Source: Roseibacillus sp. | Lineage (GTDB): Bacteria; Verrucomicrobiota; Verrucomicrobiia; Verrucomicrobiales; Akkermansiaceae | Direction: 5' to 3' | NCBI GenBank assembly: GCA_002715825.1 | Contig: PBAI01000025.1 | Coordinates: forward strand, 1-56,220 | Length of the DNA: 56,220 bases | Shown: positions 1 through 10,672 of the stretch, piece by piece | How positions within the stretch are numbered: position 1 is the stretch's first letter | Layout of the letters: every line of letters begins with the position of its first letter | Program-made: the position numbers and the translations under genes | Notes under the pieces: model-generated | The model's database searches: none | The model's input: only the letters and a program-made list of their open reading frames with translations | What the model was told of the DNA's origin: nothing

Positions 1-2250
1 CAGTCCCCCTGCCAGCGCAGGCCATTCACCGCCTGTCGAATAATGTACTTCATCAGCCAGATTGCCCCATGAATCCAGCAGAACGAGCAGTTCCCCGCTG
101 TTACTCAGGGTGCCGTCATATGGGCCGAGCACCCGCGCCCCGGGGTGAGCCTCACTCGTGTAGGCAGGGTTGGCGGCGACAACGAGATACTCCCCGGCCG
201 AAAGACTGACCCCGGCAGGAAAAGTATAGTTCACCCCTTCATCAATACGCCAGCCACCCAGATCGATTGAAGCACTTGAGTTATTGTAGAGCTCGATATA
301 TTCCCCATCCCTGTGACTGGAGGGGGGCTCCACCATAAGCTCGGTGATCACGATACCCTCCTCGCGCGTTGGATCGTTTGCCCGGTTTTGGGTTCCCACC
401 TCTGAGGAGTAGAACATCCCGGATCCATCCGGATACGCTGCTGAAAAATTGCGCCCCCGCGCTTGCTCGACGACTACCGCATCAATAACTCTGTTCCCGG
501 AATCCACCAGCCATAGAACTTCATCACCGCCACCGGTTCCAAACAATACGGGCCAGCTCCTGAAGCCCCGCGGGCCAATTGCCCCTGAAAGCGGAATCTT
601 GTCGCTGAAATCCCTGCGACTTGACAGGAAGAGCCCCGACAAGCTCTGGGAGGTAGTCCCCTCGTGGTAAAGTTCCACCCAGTCTATATTGCCATCCACG
701 TCATAATGCACTTCATTTATGGCGAGGACCGTGCCCAGTTCCGCCGCGCTGGAATTAGCTGCGTCGCGGGTCGGTGAAGTAAAAAGAAACCAGCTACCAG
801 CTCCTGCCGGCTTACGGCCCAAGGATCGCCCATCATTGGGCATGGCCGTATCAATGCCATTGACGATGGTAGAACCATCATTCTGAGTAAGATACACTAC
901 CGTGCTGTTTCCCACCGACAGATTAGCCTCGGCAAATCCCACGGAAGAAAGACCTCCCGGCTGAATCACAAGACTCCCCGGGATGCGATACTTGGTGAGA
1001 TTACTTGCGGAATCGCTAAGATACCAACCTCCCACATCGATTGAGGATCCCGTAGGATTGTAGAGCTCAACAAATCCGCTTCCATTCTGGGGAAGCACCT
1101 CGTTGATGACGATACTCGGAGCACTTGGAGTCGAAATGTTTACCCTTGCTCCAAAAACGACGTCAGAACTCGTGGTTCCAGTTTGGTGAACCTCAACTGC
1201 CAGAACATTGGTGCCCTCTACCAGGGGCGGGGAGCTGCTGGTCACAATCGCTTCTTCCTCACTTGCGTCTCCCACCGTTCTTGAGGCTGTTGTCGTGAAG
1301 CTGGCACCCTCTTCGACGCCAATTCCTCCCAGCCATTGGCCGTTGAGCCAGAAGCCTGCTCCGTCATCCAAAATCGTATCAATGGAAATACTGGTTCCCT
1401 GAGTCGTCCCGTTGAACTCAAAAGAAGTCCTGAAATAGTATGTTATGATATCGTTACCCGGCGCGTTTGGATTTTCGAAAGGCGTTGAAATGCCGGGCGA
1501 GGGAACCACCGAAGTCTCATACCCAAAGAGGCCTCGCCCTGTATCCCAACTTGCGTCATTAAATCCGGGATTCTTCCACCCGCTTCCCTGATTAGAACCG
1601 TCGTCGAGATACTTCCATCTATGGTCGAAGTTGATGTAAGGGAGCCCCACTGAGAGGTCTACCTCCGGGTTCGAATACGGTTCCTCTGCCGCCGCCGGCT
1701 CACCAGCTCCAGGAGTCCCCCCCGGGGAACTGCTTGCTCTCCAGACCCGATAGTCATCGATGGCGTAACTGTCATTTTCGAGAACCAGGCTATGCCCTCC
1801 TCCGTCGGCAGCAACTGGCCAAGGGTGACGATCATCATACCGTAAAGTACAAACCGTCGCTCCATTTTTGTTTCGAATATTGATCCGTTCCCCTTCATTC
1901 GCCAGTGATCCCGTCCATGGACCCAGCACCCGCACTGACTGCGGCAACCCGTAAGCGGCACGGAACGTTGCAGGGTCTACCCCGCAGATTACCACGCGCT
2001 CCCACTGCTTGAGAAAGTTACTTTCGTGGTTTCCTGAATCGTAGACCGGAAAGTCGAAATCCACGGCTCCCCTCACCTTCCATTGCGCTATGTCGTAGAT
2101 CGTTGCCGTAAGGTTTTCTACCTCGATGAATTCGTGGAGTCCGGCGGGAGGATGATACATTACCTCCCTGATGACCACCTGCTCTCCCTTCAGGGATGAG
2201 AAGGGGCCGGCAAAGAGGCAAAGTAGACAGAACTTTAAAACACGATTCAT
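1..2250 (-). CDS. Secreted lamin-tail-domain (LTD) protein, C-terminus beyond window
   Basis: The frame is open from an ATG at 2250 to the window edge, giving at least 750 codons; the rest lies outside. A hydrophobic N-terminus ending near LKGEQ is a likely Sec signal. Four lamin-tail-like modules are recognisable by their VINE/VITE...FIELYN strands: just after the signal, then with starts near nt 1110, 730 and 350. A beta-rich galactose-binding-like module sits between the first and second (about nt 1650–1130). The first and last modules closely match those of the neighbouring CotH protein; for example DNA at 293–355 is nearly identical to 6806–6866, so the genes are paralogues. LTD modules are known in secreted and surface bacterial proteins, often with CotH kinases or nucleases. 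Whether a CotH domain follows here cannot be seen. Function unknown; a cell-surface or extracellular role is inferred. Confidence 0.8.
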   Translation of the reverse strand, partial: MNRVLKFCLLCLFAGPFSSLKGEQVVIREVMYHPPAGLHEFIEVENLTATIYDIAQWKVRGAVDFDFPVYDSGNHESNFLKQWERVVICGVDPATFRAAYGLPQSVRVLGPWTGSLANEGERINIRNKNGATVCTLRYDDRHPWPVAADGGGHSLVLENDSYAIDDYRVWRASSSPGGTPGAGEPAAAEEPYSNPEVDLSVGLPYINFDHRWKYLDDGSNQGSGWKNPGFNDASWDTGRGLFGYETSVVPSPGISTPFENPNAPGNDIITYYFRTSFEFNGTTQGTSISIDTILDDGAGFWLNGQWLGGIGVEEGASFTTTASRTVGDASEEEAIVTSSSPPLVEGTNVLAVEVHQTGTTSSDVVFGARVNISTPSAPSIVINEVLPQNGSGFVELYNPTGSSIDVGGWYLSDSASNLTKYRIPGSLVIQPGGLSSVGFAEANLSVGNSTVVYLTQNDGSTIVNGIDTAMPNDGRSLGRKPAGAGSWFLFTSPTRDAANSSAAELGTVLAINEVHYDVDGNIDWVELYHEGTTSQSLSGLFLSSRRDFSDKIPLSGAIGPRGFRSWPVLFGTGGGDEVLWLVDSGNRVIDAVVVEQARGRNFSAAYPDGSGMFYSSEVGTQNRANDPTREEGIVITELMVEPPSSHRDGEYIELYNNSSASIDLGGWRIDEGVNYTFPAGVSLSAGEYLVVAANPAYTSEAHPGARVLGPYDGTLSNSGELLVLLDSWGNLADEVHYSTGGEWPALAGGL

Positions 2251-2389
2251 GGGATTTTTTTGGGAATTCAAGTTCGACGCGTAGTTACAATATCGTCACT
2301 TCAACCCCAAGCAAAGTTGAATACCGTGCACCAGTTCTCCCGATCAGGTGCTGTTTTAACCCAGAAGTGGCATTCCCGCATGGCACTCC

Positions 2390-2414
2390 CTGAGAGGAGC
2401 TCAAACTCCTCAGA
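2390..2414 (-). terminator. Weak hairpin downstream of the CotH/LTD gene
   Basis: GAGGAG (2394–2399) and CTCCTC (2406–2411) form a 6-bp stem with a 6-nt loop, about 45 bases past the stop codon of the 1785-aa gene. No T run follows, so an intrinsic terminator is only possible. The rest of the 206-base gap (2251–2456) shows nothing else. Confidence 0.25.
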
Positions 2415-2456
2415 TCAGTAAAGGCCCTGTTTTGGAGTTTCCTCCGCCATTTTTAA

Positions 2457-5400
2457 TCACTCAACAACCACCCTGTAATAGAGCTCTTGTTCATCGGAAG
2501 AAGCGTGTGGCAGCACCGTAATACCTCGAGAAGCCTCTATCGTTCCCACGTCCAGCCAGCTGTCTGGTCTCAGATCCGGACTAACCTGAAGGGTATAGCT
2601 ACGCCCCGGGACGCTGTTCCAGCTGGCTCTGGTGGTATCTCCAACCCTCGTAACCTCAATCAACTTGAAGACCGAAAGAAGATCCAGGGGATCAGTTCCG
2701 GCATCAACCTCACTACCGTCAAGGGCTCCGTCACCATCGGTGTCAGGATTCAGGGGGTCCGTTCCTGCCAATGCTTCCCCGGCATCGTCAAGCCCATCAT
2801 TATCCAAGTCTCCTGCAGAGGTAACAACACCCGGGGTCCCTCCCAGAACCAGACTCGCACGCCAGTTGGACGGGTCATTGTAATTCCCCTCGGTATCAAT
2901 GACCTCCAGGGAAGACCCTCCCCCATCAGCTTCAACCGGCCAGGGAAGATCATCAGAATACTCGAAGTCGTGGATAATATCCCCCACCGCGTCAACAAGA
3001 ACGATGGACTCTCCCCCATTACTGATTCCTCCATCGGACCAGCTCGCAAGCACCCTGATTCCTTCTCCGTAAATTACTCGGAAATCTGATGGGTTCGCGG
3101 TGACCACGGCAATTTCTCCGGCAGCCAATTCAAGACCATCAAGGACAAGCTCTGCAAACGGATTTCCGGACTCAAACCTGATTCCCGAAAGGTCGATCGG
3201 AGAGCTGCCGATGTTGGCCAGTTCGATAAACTCCAGATCATATCCAACTCCGAGATCAAGCGGGTGATACATGACTTCCGTGATACGAAGATCCTCAACT
3301 GCAGCACTTTCAGAGGCAGGATCAACCACGACGAAGTAATCAAATTCAAACCGCGCCATGAGCGCCGAAGGAGTTGAGGCAAAAATTCCTCCCCGCTCAA
3401 GAGATGCCTCCGCATCGATATTCTCAGAGTGCAGAGTTTCCCATGTCCCTTGACTGACACGGTAATCGAAATGCAATACGCTCCCCACCCTCCGTATACG
3501 GACTACGGCGGCACCTTCATCCCAAAGGACGCTGCCAAGGCGAGTCTCAGTCGTGCCGACAATCTTCCGGGCTCGCAGAAAATCCCCGTTTTCCATGCCG
3601 AACGCATAAGTCACTTCCTGCCCGTCTTCGATAACTCTGATGATCAGGCCTGCGATAAATCCTCCCTGCTGAATAGAGGACAGGCTCACATCGGTCTGAA
3701 GAAGAACATCCTCCACTCCGGCAAGATCGCGCCACAGGACCGGATATTGCGGATTGACAGTCCGCATCGATTTCGCGGAATCATCGTTTAGCTTCAAAGT
3801 GAGCTCTCCCGGCCTGTCGTTCAGGGAATACCACGCACTTCCACTGTAATCGTGCCGAACCTCCACGTTTTCCTCCACCCATCCGTCACCCAGCGTCTGG
3901 TCCGAGAATGAATGCCACTCCGACTCCGAGTAAACCGTAATCTCTCTTGTGGTTACGGTCTCGGTCGCATCCTGATCCTCGGCCGTGACGGTGAGCAGAT
4001 ACAACCCGGGCCTGGGAAAGCGTATGTTGGCGGTAGCAGGAGACGGATTCTCCAGTATTGCCTCCCCGTCAACTTCCCATCGATAGCTTAGATTTGTTCC
4101 TTCGGGATCAAAACTCCCACTTCCATCAACCACCAACGTGCTGTGAACGGGAACATTGAGAGAGGAAGGTGAACTATCAAGATGGACAATCGGCGCGGCG
4201 TTACCGACCTTATTGATTACAACTACGTCCGTTCCGACGACAAGTCCCTCGGAGTCAAGAGCTTGAAATTCCAGTTCATTACGACCCTGACGAAGGTAAA
4301 TGCCCGAAGCAGCCCACTCCGTCTGCCCCGTGAACTGAACCTCTACCTCCGGTCGATCGACGACACGGATATCATAGGCCCGATGGTTGCTGGTCCCGCT
4401 GAGATCAATGATATCTGCGGCTGTGTTAGAAGGTCCGTCGACACTGAAGCGAGTGTTGGCAACGGCACTTCCGATTTCAGAGTTCATGGCGTAATTGACC
4501 CTTGAATTGTTGAAGTTGAGATACCGGTTCGGATTAATCGACACTCTCCGATTGGAGCGCGCCTCAAGATCGAACCATGTTTCCAGACGCTCTGACCCAC
4601 TGGTGTACTTCTCCACCATCTCCCCGATATAGTAATTCACCCTCTGCTCAACGTAGGGCTTACGGAAAAAATTAGGCACTCCCGTCAGACCCCCGATGAA
4701 TGGAGCCGAAGCATTTCCGTAGGTGAGATCAGAGTCCCACTGCAGGAGCATCCATTTGCCATCGCTGTGCCTGCGGAGAAAATACCCATTCTTTCCCCTG
4801 TTGCGCGTCAGGGTATCCCAGTCATCAACCCAGCCACGAACCACCGCATTGACTGCCATCATGTCAATGTCCGCCATCCTCTCAATTTCCTCGCGGGTAA
4901 ACCGGTTCTGACCAACAGAGAAAACCCAATTGAGGAATGACCCGTAGTCATATTCGTCTTCACGCGACCGCTTCATCCACTCGGCATGATACATGTTTGG
5001 CTCTACGCTGCGCCCATCCACTCCCCAGTCCGCGTTTCTCTGAGTGCGGCTCCATCCATCGTCAAACCACCACTCATCATCAATCCGATAGAGCTCTCCC
5101 TTCTCGCCCTGCTCCCAGTTGCGTTTCAGAAAATCGTTAGCGTTGGTTTCCACATCCTCACGAATCATCGCCGGACCGTTGTTGATCACGATACGAACAA
5201 ACTCGTGCTCGTTGGACGGATGCCCGAGAAGATAGAGCCAGTATCTGACCAGTCTGTTGTTATGAGATCTTCCTACCGCAGGATCGTCATCAATCGTCCG
5301 GCGAGCCCATCCACGATAACGCTTATCCCGGGGGCTTTTCCACTTAAGGGTCTTACCTTGGGAGGTGCTGAAGCTATCACTTCGCTGCCACGGGCTACCC

Positions 5401-7814
5401 GCTTTACGAAATTCGGCGTTGTAAATGATGTGCCGTTCGTTGCCGATAAAGGTGCTGTTGAAAAACTGGTTTGAAAGTCGTGGAAAGGCATAATTAAAAG
5501 CCGAGCCTTGTCCGGCGTTTCCCAGCGCTTGCACCGTTCGGGCTGAGATGACAAAGCGCTGGCTTCTCAGGTCCCGGGGCACTGCCGTGGTATCTACAAT
5601 AAACATCGCGGGACGTTCAGGAGCAGGACTTGGCATTACGGTCGCTTCTCCCTCCGCGCTTTCTGCCTCGACGTAGAACTGGGCTATGTCCCCATCAGAG
5701 GTGTATTCGGAGAGAGTCGCCGTATAAATCCCGTCACCCGCTCTGTTATCTCCATTAGAACCATCATCAACCATCTGGGTTGTATTCCATGCGGTGTCAG
5801 GATTCGTGCTGTCGAGCCGATGCCGGAGATTCACGGTTGGAGCATCAGATGAAGCAACCTTCACGGTAACCTGCACGGGATTACCCCGCGGCACAGCCGG
5901 ACTATGGATGAGTCCGCTCAATGTGGGCGCCGCTGAAGGAATGAGGGCGGAGTTAACGGACCCCGCACTTCCGAGGTTTCTCGGCACAGGCAACCTCAGA
6001 ACTCCTCCGAAGGACCGATCCCAGGTGTGTACGATCACTGTAGGCTTTCCGTAGACCCAGCGGGCCTCACACTCGAAGGTCAGATTATCTAATCTGTTCA
6101 TACCGGTCACATCAATTTCCACCCTGTTGGCCTTGATGTCCCCGTGGCCTGTAGAAACGAGATGGAAATCGCGCCCCTGCATATAACTCCGATGATGCGT
6201 TCCCTGACACAGCCACCCTGAAGCGCCCTGTCCGTTTGTGCTAACCCTCTGTCCTCGCCCGGGAAGGAGGTTGGGCCCACCTTGGCTTAGTGCAAAATTC
6301 ATGTTCCGCATGGCGATCTCGCAATCACCAACACCATGCATGTGCAACTCCTCGTAGCTGCTTTCGCCCCCCATGGTCCGCAGGCGGTCATAGCTGTCCG
6401 TTATCGAGAATGTGGTCCATTCTCCTTTCTCTGACTCATCTGAATCTTTCCAAGCCGTAGGCACCGAATTATCCATTGAGGGGTGCCTCAATTCAAGCGA
6501 ACTGCCGAGGCCACCAGCTTTTTCAGGCCAATCTCCACCTGTATGGTAATGAACCTCATCCACCATGTTACCCCATGCGTCTTCGATCCGGAGCAGTTCG
6601 TTATTATTGCTCAAGCTGTCACGGTATTGCCCTATGATGCGGGCACCGGGAAAGGCAGCAGCCGTGATGCGCTCATTTGCGGCGATAACCACATATTCCC
6701 CGGGAGCAATCGTTGACCCCGCAGGGAAACGAAAATCCACTCCATCCACGATTCGCCAACCGCTCATGTCCACAATCGTGTTCCCCTTGTTATAAAGCTC
6801 GATGAACTCACCATCCCTGTGCCCGGAAGGAGGCTCCACCATAAGTTCATTGATCACCACGTCGGTTTCGCGGTCAGGATTGTTCGGCGCCTGCCTGCTC
6901 CCTTGGGCAGAGGAGTAGAAATCCGTGGAACCGTCGGGGTAGGCTGCTACATGATCGCGAAGACTGTCGCGATCGTAGCCCACCGCGCTTCGGACCACAT
7001 TGTTACCGTCCACCAGGAACGCGACTCCGTTATCAGAAAATCCAACATCGAAGCTCAGGAAGCCATTGGGTGGCACCGATCCCGATATGTCTGTTCTGTC
7101 ACCAAATCCTCGCGCTCCGCTCAAAAAATATCCATCGAGGCTCTGGACTGTGCTGGATGTGTTGTGAACCTCTACCCAGTCGACATCTCCATCCTCGTTG
7201 AAGTGAAGCTCGTTAATCACGAGAGACGACACTACGGCGCTGTCCGAATTACCAGGAAAGCCTCCCACCCGGGAACTCGCTCCCCAGCTCCGGTAGTCGT
7301 CGATTCTCCGCTCTGACTCGGTTAATACGAGACTGTGTCCAGCGCCGTCCGGCGCAACCGGCCATGGGTGCGTGTCGTCGTATCTTACCGAGGTCATCAC
7401 CACGCCGTTCTTGTCCCGTAAAGTAATCCGATCACCGGCATTATCGAGTGAACCCGTCCACGGACCAAAAACCTGAATCGCATTTGACACCCCGTAGGCC
7501 GCCCGGAATTCCGCAGGATCCCCCTGGCACACCACGATCTTGCGCCGTCCCACGAGGAATGAATCGTTAGGAGCCGCCGCAGAAAAGTCCGGAAAGGTGT
7601 AATCAACTCCTCCGGTAATCTTCCAACCCGCAATGTCAAAGACGCTCGAAGTGAGATTTTCGATCTCTATGAACTCCGGAAGCGGAGTCTCGCCCTCCGG
7701 GACCATCTGAGGATGATACATGATTTCCCGAATCACCACTTGCTCCCCACGGAGAAAATGGAGTGAAAGCAGGATGCCCAACAGGGGGAAGGCGACATAG
7801 GATCGAAAATTCAT
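2457..7814 (-). CDS. Giant secreted LTD–CotH kinase–PKD protein (1785 aa)
   Basis: Modular extracellular protein. A signal peptide covers residues 1–23. Lamin-tail domains lie at about 25–150, 198–300, 320–445 and 1508–1645. A beta-rich linker is followed by a CotH-like kinase domain at about 755–1080, with the acidic motif WDSD near 1027. A PKD domain spans about 1207–1295 (SFDPEG, YRWEVDG), then a lectin-like beta-sandwich at about 1300–1495. Two thrombospondin type 3-like Asp-rich calcium loops sit at about 1669–1712 (DTDGDGALDGSE). The C-terminal 70-residue module (SYTLQVSPDL) is a type often seen at the end of Verrucomicrobia exported proteins. CotH domains are atypical protein kinases in spore coats, and occur in many secreted bacterial proteins of unknown substrate. 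Tandem paralogue of the truncated gene at 1–2250. A surface-anchored or adhesive role is inference. Confidence 0.88.
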   Translation of the reverse strand: MNFRSYVAFPLLGILLSLHFLRGEQVVIREIMYHPQMVPEGETPLPEFIEIENLTSSVFDIAGWKITGGVDYTFPDFSAAAPNDSFLVGRRKIVVCQGDPAEFRAAYGVSNAIQVFGPWTGSLDNAGDRITLRDKNGVVMTSVRYDDTHPWPVAPDGAGHSLVLTESERRIDDYRSWGASSRVGGFPGNSDSAVVSSLVINELHFNEDGDVDWVEVHNTSSTVQSLDGYFLSGARGFGDRTDISGSVPPNGFLSFDVGFSDNGVAFLVDGNNVVRSAVGYDRDSLRDHVAAYPDGSTDFYSSAQGSRQAPNNPDRETDVVINELMVEPPSGHRDGEFIELYNKGNTIVDMSGWRIVDGVDFRFPAGSTIAPGEYVVIAANERITAAAFPGARIIGQYRDSLSNNNELLRIEDAWGNMVDEVHYHTGGDWPEKAGGLGSSLELRHPSMDNSVPTAWKDSDESEKGEWTTFSITDSYDRLRTMGGESSYEELHMHGVGDCEIAMRNMNFALSQGGPNLLPGRGQRVSTNGQGASGWLCQGTHHRSYMQGRDFHLVSTGHGDIKANRVEIDVTGMNRLDNLTFECEARWVYGKPTVIVHTWDRSFGGVLRLPVPRNLGSAGSVNSALIPSAAPTLSGLIHSPAVPRGNPVQVTVKVASSDAPTVNLRHRLDSTNPDTAWNTTQMVDDGSNGDNRAGDGIYTATLSEYTSDGDIAQFYVEAESAEGEATVMPSPAPERPAMFIVDTTAVPRDLRSQRFVISARTVQALGNAGQGSAFNYAFPRLSNQFFNSTFIGNERHIIYNAEFRKAGSPWQRSDSFSTSQGKTLKWKSPRDKRYRGWARRTIDDDPAVGRSHNNRLVRYWLYLLGHPSNEHEFVRIVINNGPAMIREDVETNANDFLKRNWEQGEKGELYRIDDEWWFDDGWSRTQRNADWGVDGRSVEPNMYHAEWMKRSREDEYDYGSFLNWVFSVGQNRFTREEIERMADIDMMAVNAVVRGWVDDWDTLTRNRGKNGYFLRRHSDGKWMLLQWDSDLTYGNASAPFIGGLTGVPNFFRKPYVEQRVNYYIGEMVEKYTSGSERLETWFDLEARSNRRVSINPNRYLNFNNSRVNYAMNSEIGSAVANTRFSVDGPSNTAADIIDLSGTSNHRAYDIRVVDRPEVEVQFTGQTEWAASGIYLRQGRNELEFQALDSEGLVVGTDVVVINKVGNAAPIVHLDSSPSSLNVPVHSTLVVDGSGSFDPEGTNLSYRWEVDGEAILENPSPATANIRFPRPGLYLLTVTAEDQDATETVTTREITVYSESEWHSFSDQTLGDGWVEENVEVRHDYSGSAWYSLNDRPGELTLKLNDDSAKSMRTVNPQYPVLWRDLAGVEDVLLQTDVSLSSIQQGGFIAGLIIRVIEDGQEVTYAFGMENGDFLRARKIVGTTETRLGSVLWDEGAAVVRIRRVGSVLHFDYRVSQGTWETLHSENIDAEASLERGGIFASTPSALMARFEFDYFVVVDPASESAAVEDLRITEVMYHPLDLGVGYDLEFIELANIGSSPIDLSGIRFESGNPFAELVLDGLELAAGEIAVVTANPSDFRVIYGEGIRVLASWSDGGISNGGESIVLVDAVGDIIHDFEYSDDLPWPVEADGGGSSLEVIDTEGNYNDPSNWRASLVLGGTPGVVTSAGDLDNDGLDDAGEALAGTDPLNPDTDGDGALDGSEVDAGTDPLDLLSVFKLIEVTRVGDTTRASWNSVPGRSYTLQVSPDLRPDSWLDVGTIEASRGITVLPHASSDEQELYYRVVVE

Positions 7815-8164
7815 TGAGGGCGGGGACTTTAGAGTGGGGTTTGTGAACCAGGCTCATGGTAAGCAACCGGTTCCAGGGATCATTTTTGCCGTGTCACCCC
7901 TCAAGTAAAGGCCGAAAGATACAGATAGGCCAATCACGACATCGCCTTCGGACCCCCGAACGAGGGAGGGAGAGGCATCGCCCGTTCTCTGCGTCTTCCG
8001 ACCTCGCTGCAAAGGCTCAGTCAGCGTCAGTTATGAGTCTTATAGCGCCCTTCTCGCTTCCGAGTAGGCAGCAGGCCGTTCCATCAAGTGAAAATTCGGG
8101 TTGAGCTGGCAAGAGGATCGTTTAACAAGTCTTGGGGCCATAACCGTTAGGCCTCGAACCCGTC
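7815..8164. other. Divergent intergenic region
   Basis: 350 bases between the divergently transcribed CotH protein and the PSCyt1/PSD1 gene. It must hold both promoters, but I see no convincing -35/-10 pair, no strong inverted repeat, no RNA gene and no credible small ORF with a ribosome binding site. Confidence 0.5.
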
Positions 8165-10633
8165 ATGAGAGCTCAGACACTGGCAGCGCAACGATGCCTC
8201 GCCCGGGGTATCCTCGTGCTCCTCACTCTCGCTTCGGGGGCCCTTCAGAAATCAGTGGCGAAAGAAGTGGACTTTGCCCGGGAGGTTCTTCCCATTCTTT
8301 CTAATAAATGCTTTGTTTGTCACGGACCGGATACAAAGAAAGAGGAGGATCTACGTCTTGACTCCTACGAAGGCGCTACCGAAGACCGCGACGGCCTTCG
8401 AGCAATCGATCCGGACAGTCTTGAAGATAGCGAGCTCATCCTCCGTATCCACGACGGAGACGACCCGATGCCTCCGAAGGACGCCGAAAAACAGCTAACC
8501 TCCGATGAACGGGAAATTTTATCCCGATGGGTCAGGGAAGGTGGCAACTACGCCAAGCACTGGTCTTTTGTGACGCCTGTGCGCAAAGACCCACCTGAGG
8601 ATAGCAAAACCGCGCATCCGATAGACCGCTTCGTCAAGGCCAAGCTGGTCGAAAAGCTCGGAGAAAAAGCGCGCCTCTCTGAGACAAGTGATCGGGCGAC
8701 TTTGGCGCGAAGAGCCGCCCTTACCCTCACCGGCCTGCCGCCAGACCCCACGGTTCTGGCGAGCTTCATCGGCGACAAGACAAATACCGCTTATCTGCGC
8801 TATCTTGAAACGCTGATGGAGAGCCCTCGGTATGGCGAACATCAGGCTCGCTACTGGCTTGACGCTGTTCGCTACGGCGACACCCATGGCCTCCATCTGG
8901 ATAACAAACGCGGCATCTATCCTTACCGCGACTGGGTGGTTCGCGCATTCAACAAGAACCTCCCACTCGACGAATTCATCATCTGGCAACTAGCCGGGGA
9001 TCTCCTTCCTGAAGCAACCCTGGAGCAAAAAGTGGCAACAGGATTTGTTCGTATGAACCCTTCGACTGCGGAAGGCGGTGCCATCCCTGCGGAATTTCAG
9101 TGTAAAAACAATTTCGACCGGACTGAAACCATTGGCACAGTTCTACTGGGAATGACAATGTCCTGTGCTCGCTGTCATACTCATAAATACGACCCGATCA
9201 CTCAGACCGAATACTATCAGCTTCTTGCCTTCTTCAACTCGACAGCGGAGTCCCCGATGGACGGGAACAAATATGAGTATGGACCGGTCATGAAAGCTCC
9301 CGCAGATCAAGTGGCATGGAACGAATGGGAAAATCTCGCCACGCGGAACAAAGCCCTTTTGAAGGAACTTGAGACTTTAAAGGCCATCCCCATCGCAGAT
9401 ACCGATAAAATTCAATGGAAGACACTTTCCCGCAGGGATCGACTAAACAGGGTAGCCGATCCCAAGGGTCCCTTCAAGGAATCCAGTCTCCACCCCCGAG
9501 CCGCAGAGCTGAAGGCGCTCTTCGCGGAATCCGAAAAGCGCTTTACCTCCACCTTGATCGCGCAGGAACTCGGAAAACCCCGAGTCACCAAGGTCCTCGT
9601 GAGGGGCGAATATAATCAACCCACTGGTGAACCAGTAGAGCCGGGAATACCTTCCGTCATGGGCAGTCTTCCTGAAGGAGCTCCCCGCAACCGTCTTGGA
9701 CTCGCTCAATGGCTGGTGTCACCGGAAAACCCTCTGGTTGCCCGGGTTCTCGTCAACCGGATCTGGCAGCGGGTTTATGGTGATGCGCTTGTGCGCTCCC
9801 CGGAGGACTTCGGCCTGCAGGGCAAGCAGCCTACCCATCCCGGTCTTCTCGACTGGCTCGCCGTAGAATTGCAGGACTCCGGATGGGACCTTCGTCACAT
9901 CCTTAAGCTGATGCTGACCAGCGAGACCTTCACGCAGCAGTCCGCCCATCGAGCAGACATTCTGGAGGATCCCGAAAACCTCTACTATGCAAGAGGACCG
10001 AGCTATCGCCTCGATGCGGAAGTGATCAGGGATATGGCCCTGTGGTCCAGCGGCCTCCTGGACGGACACATGGGGGGAGAGGGTATCAAGCCTTACCAGC
10101 CAGCGGGACTTTGGAAGGCTCTCATGCATCCTGCCAGCAACACAAAGAACTACGTGACCGACAAAGGCAGCAAGGCCTATCGCCGCAGCCTCTATGTCTA
10201 TTGGAAAAGAACCAGTCCTCACCCGATGATGACGCTTTTCGATGCCCCTGACCGGGAATCAAGCTGTGTTCGTCGTTCACGAACCAATACCTCACTTCAG
10301 TCACTTGGTCTGCTCAATGAAACCCAGCGCGTGGAAATGGCCCGAAAACTTGCGGAACGGCTGATGACTGAGGCAGGGAACGACACCTCCAGAATGGACC
10401 TTCTCTTTACCCTCGTAGCGAGCCGGCCACCCCGCGAAACGGAGAGAAAGGCATGCGAACAGCTCCTCGAGCAGATGCGTCAGCGCTACGAGGCCGCAGA
10501 AAATGATGCTCTCGCCCTTCTTTCGACCGGAGAAATTGCCCGTAATCCCGACCTAAAGCCAGCGGAAGTAGCGGCGTGGACTCAGGTATCCATTACTGTC
10601 CTCGCGAGTGATGTTGCACTGCTCCTGAATTGA
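8165..10633 (+). CDS. PSCyt1–DUF1549–DUF1553 (PSD1) cytochrome protein
   Basis: 822 aa exported protein of the PVC-specific PSD1 class. After a hydrophobic leader (about 15–33) comes a planctomycete-type cytochrome c domain with heme motif CFVCH at 49–53 and a PMPP segment near 101 as possible axial Met. DUF1549 follows (about 150–360), with TLTGLPPDP and a second CxxCH (CARCH, 334–338). DUF1553 fills the C-terminal half (LAQWLVSPENP...ARVLVNRIWQR). Proteins of this type are nearly always encoded beside DUF1501 proteins, as here, with a 39-base gap. The pair is thought to act outside the cytoplasm in polysaccharide or other substrate oxidation, but no reaction is proven. The start gives a plausible signal peptide. 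Slightly short for the class: no LamG or CBM insert, unlike the paralogue at 20707. Confidence 0.92.
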   Translation: MRAQTLAAQRCLARGILVLLTLASGALQKSVAKEVDFAREVLPILSNKCFVCHGPDTKKEEDLRLDSYEGATEDRDGLRAIDPDSLEDSELILRIHDGDDPMPPKDAEKQLTSDEREILSRWVREGGNYAKHWSFVTPVRKDPPEDSKTAHPIDRFVKAKLVEKLGEKARLSETSDRATLARRAALTLTGLPPDPTVLASFIGDKTNTAYLRYLETLMESPRYGEHQARYWLDAVRYGDTHGLHLDNKRGIYPYRDWVVRAFNKNLPLDEFIIWQLAGDLLPEATLEQKVATGFVRMNPSTAEGGAIPAEFQCKNNFDRTETIGTVLLGMTMSCARCHTHKYDPITQTEYYQLLAFFNSTAESPMDGNKYEYGPVMKAPADQVAWNEWENLATRNKALLKELETLKAIPIADTDKIQWKTLSRRDRLNRVADPKGPFKESSLHPRAAELKALFAESEKRFTSTLIAQELGKPRVTKVLVRGEYNQPTGEPVEPGIPSVMGSLPEGAPRNRLGLAQWLVSPENPLVARVLVNRIWQRVYGDALVRSPEDFGLQGKQPTHPGLLDWLAVELQDSGWDLRHILKLMLTSETFTQQSAHRADILEDPENLYYARGPSYRLDAEVIRDMALWSSGLLDGHMGGEGIKPYQPAGLWKALMHPASNTKNYVTDKGSKAYRRSLYVYWKRTSPHPMMTLFDAPDRESSCVRRSRTNTSLQSLGLLNETQRVEMARKLAERLMTEAGNDTSRMDLLFTLVASRPPRETERKACEQLLEQMRQRYEAAENDALALLSTGEIARNPDLKPAEVAAWTQVSITVLASDVALLLN

Positions 10634-10672
10634 ATGCCCTCACCCTGATTTATCCTGAAATCACGCCCCGAC

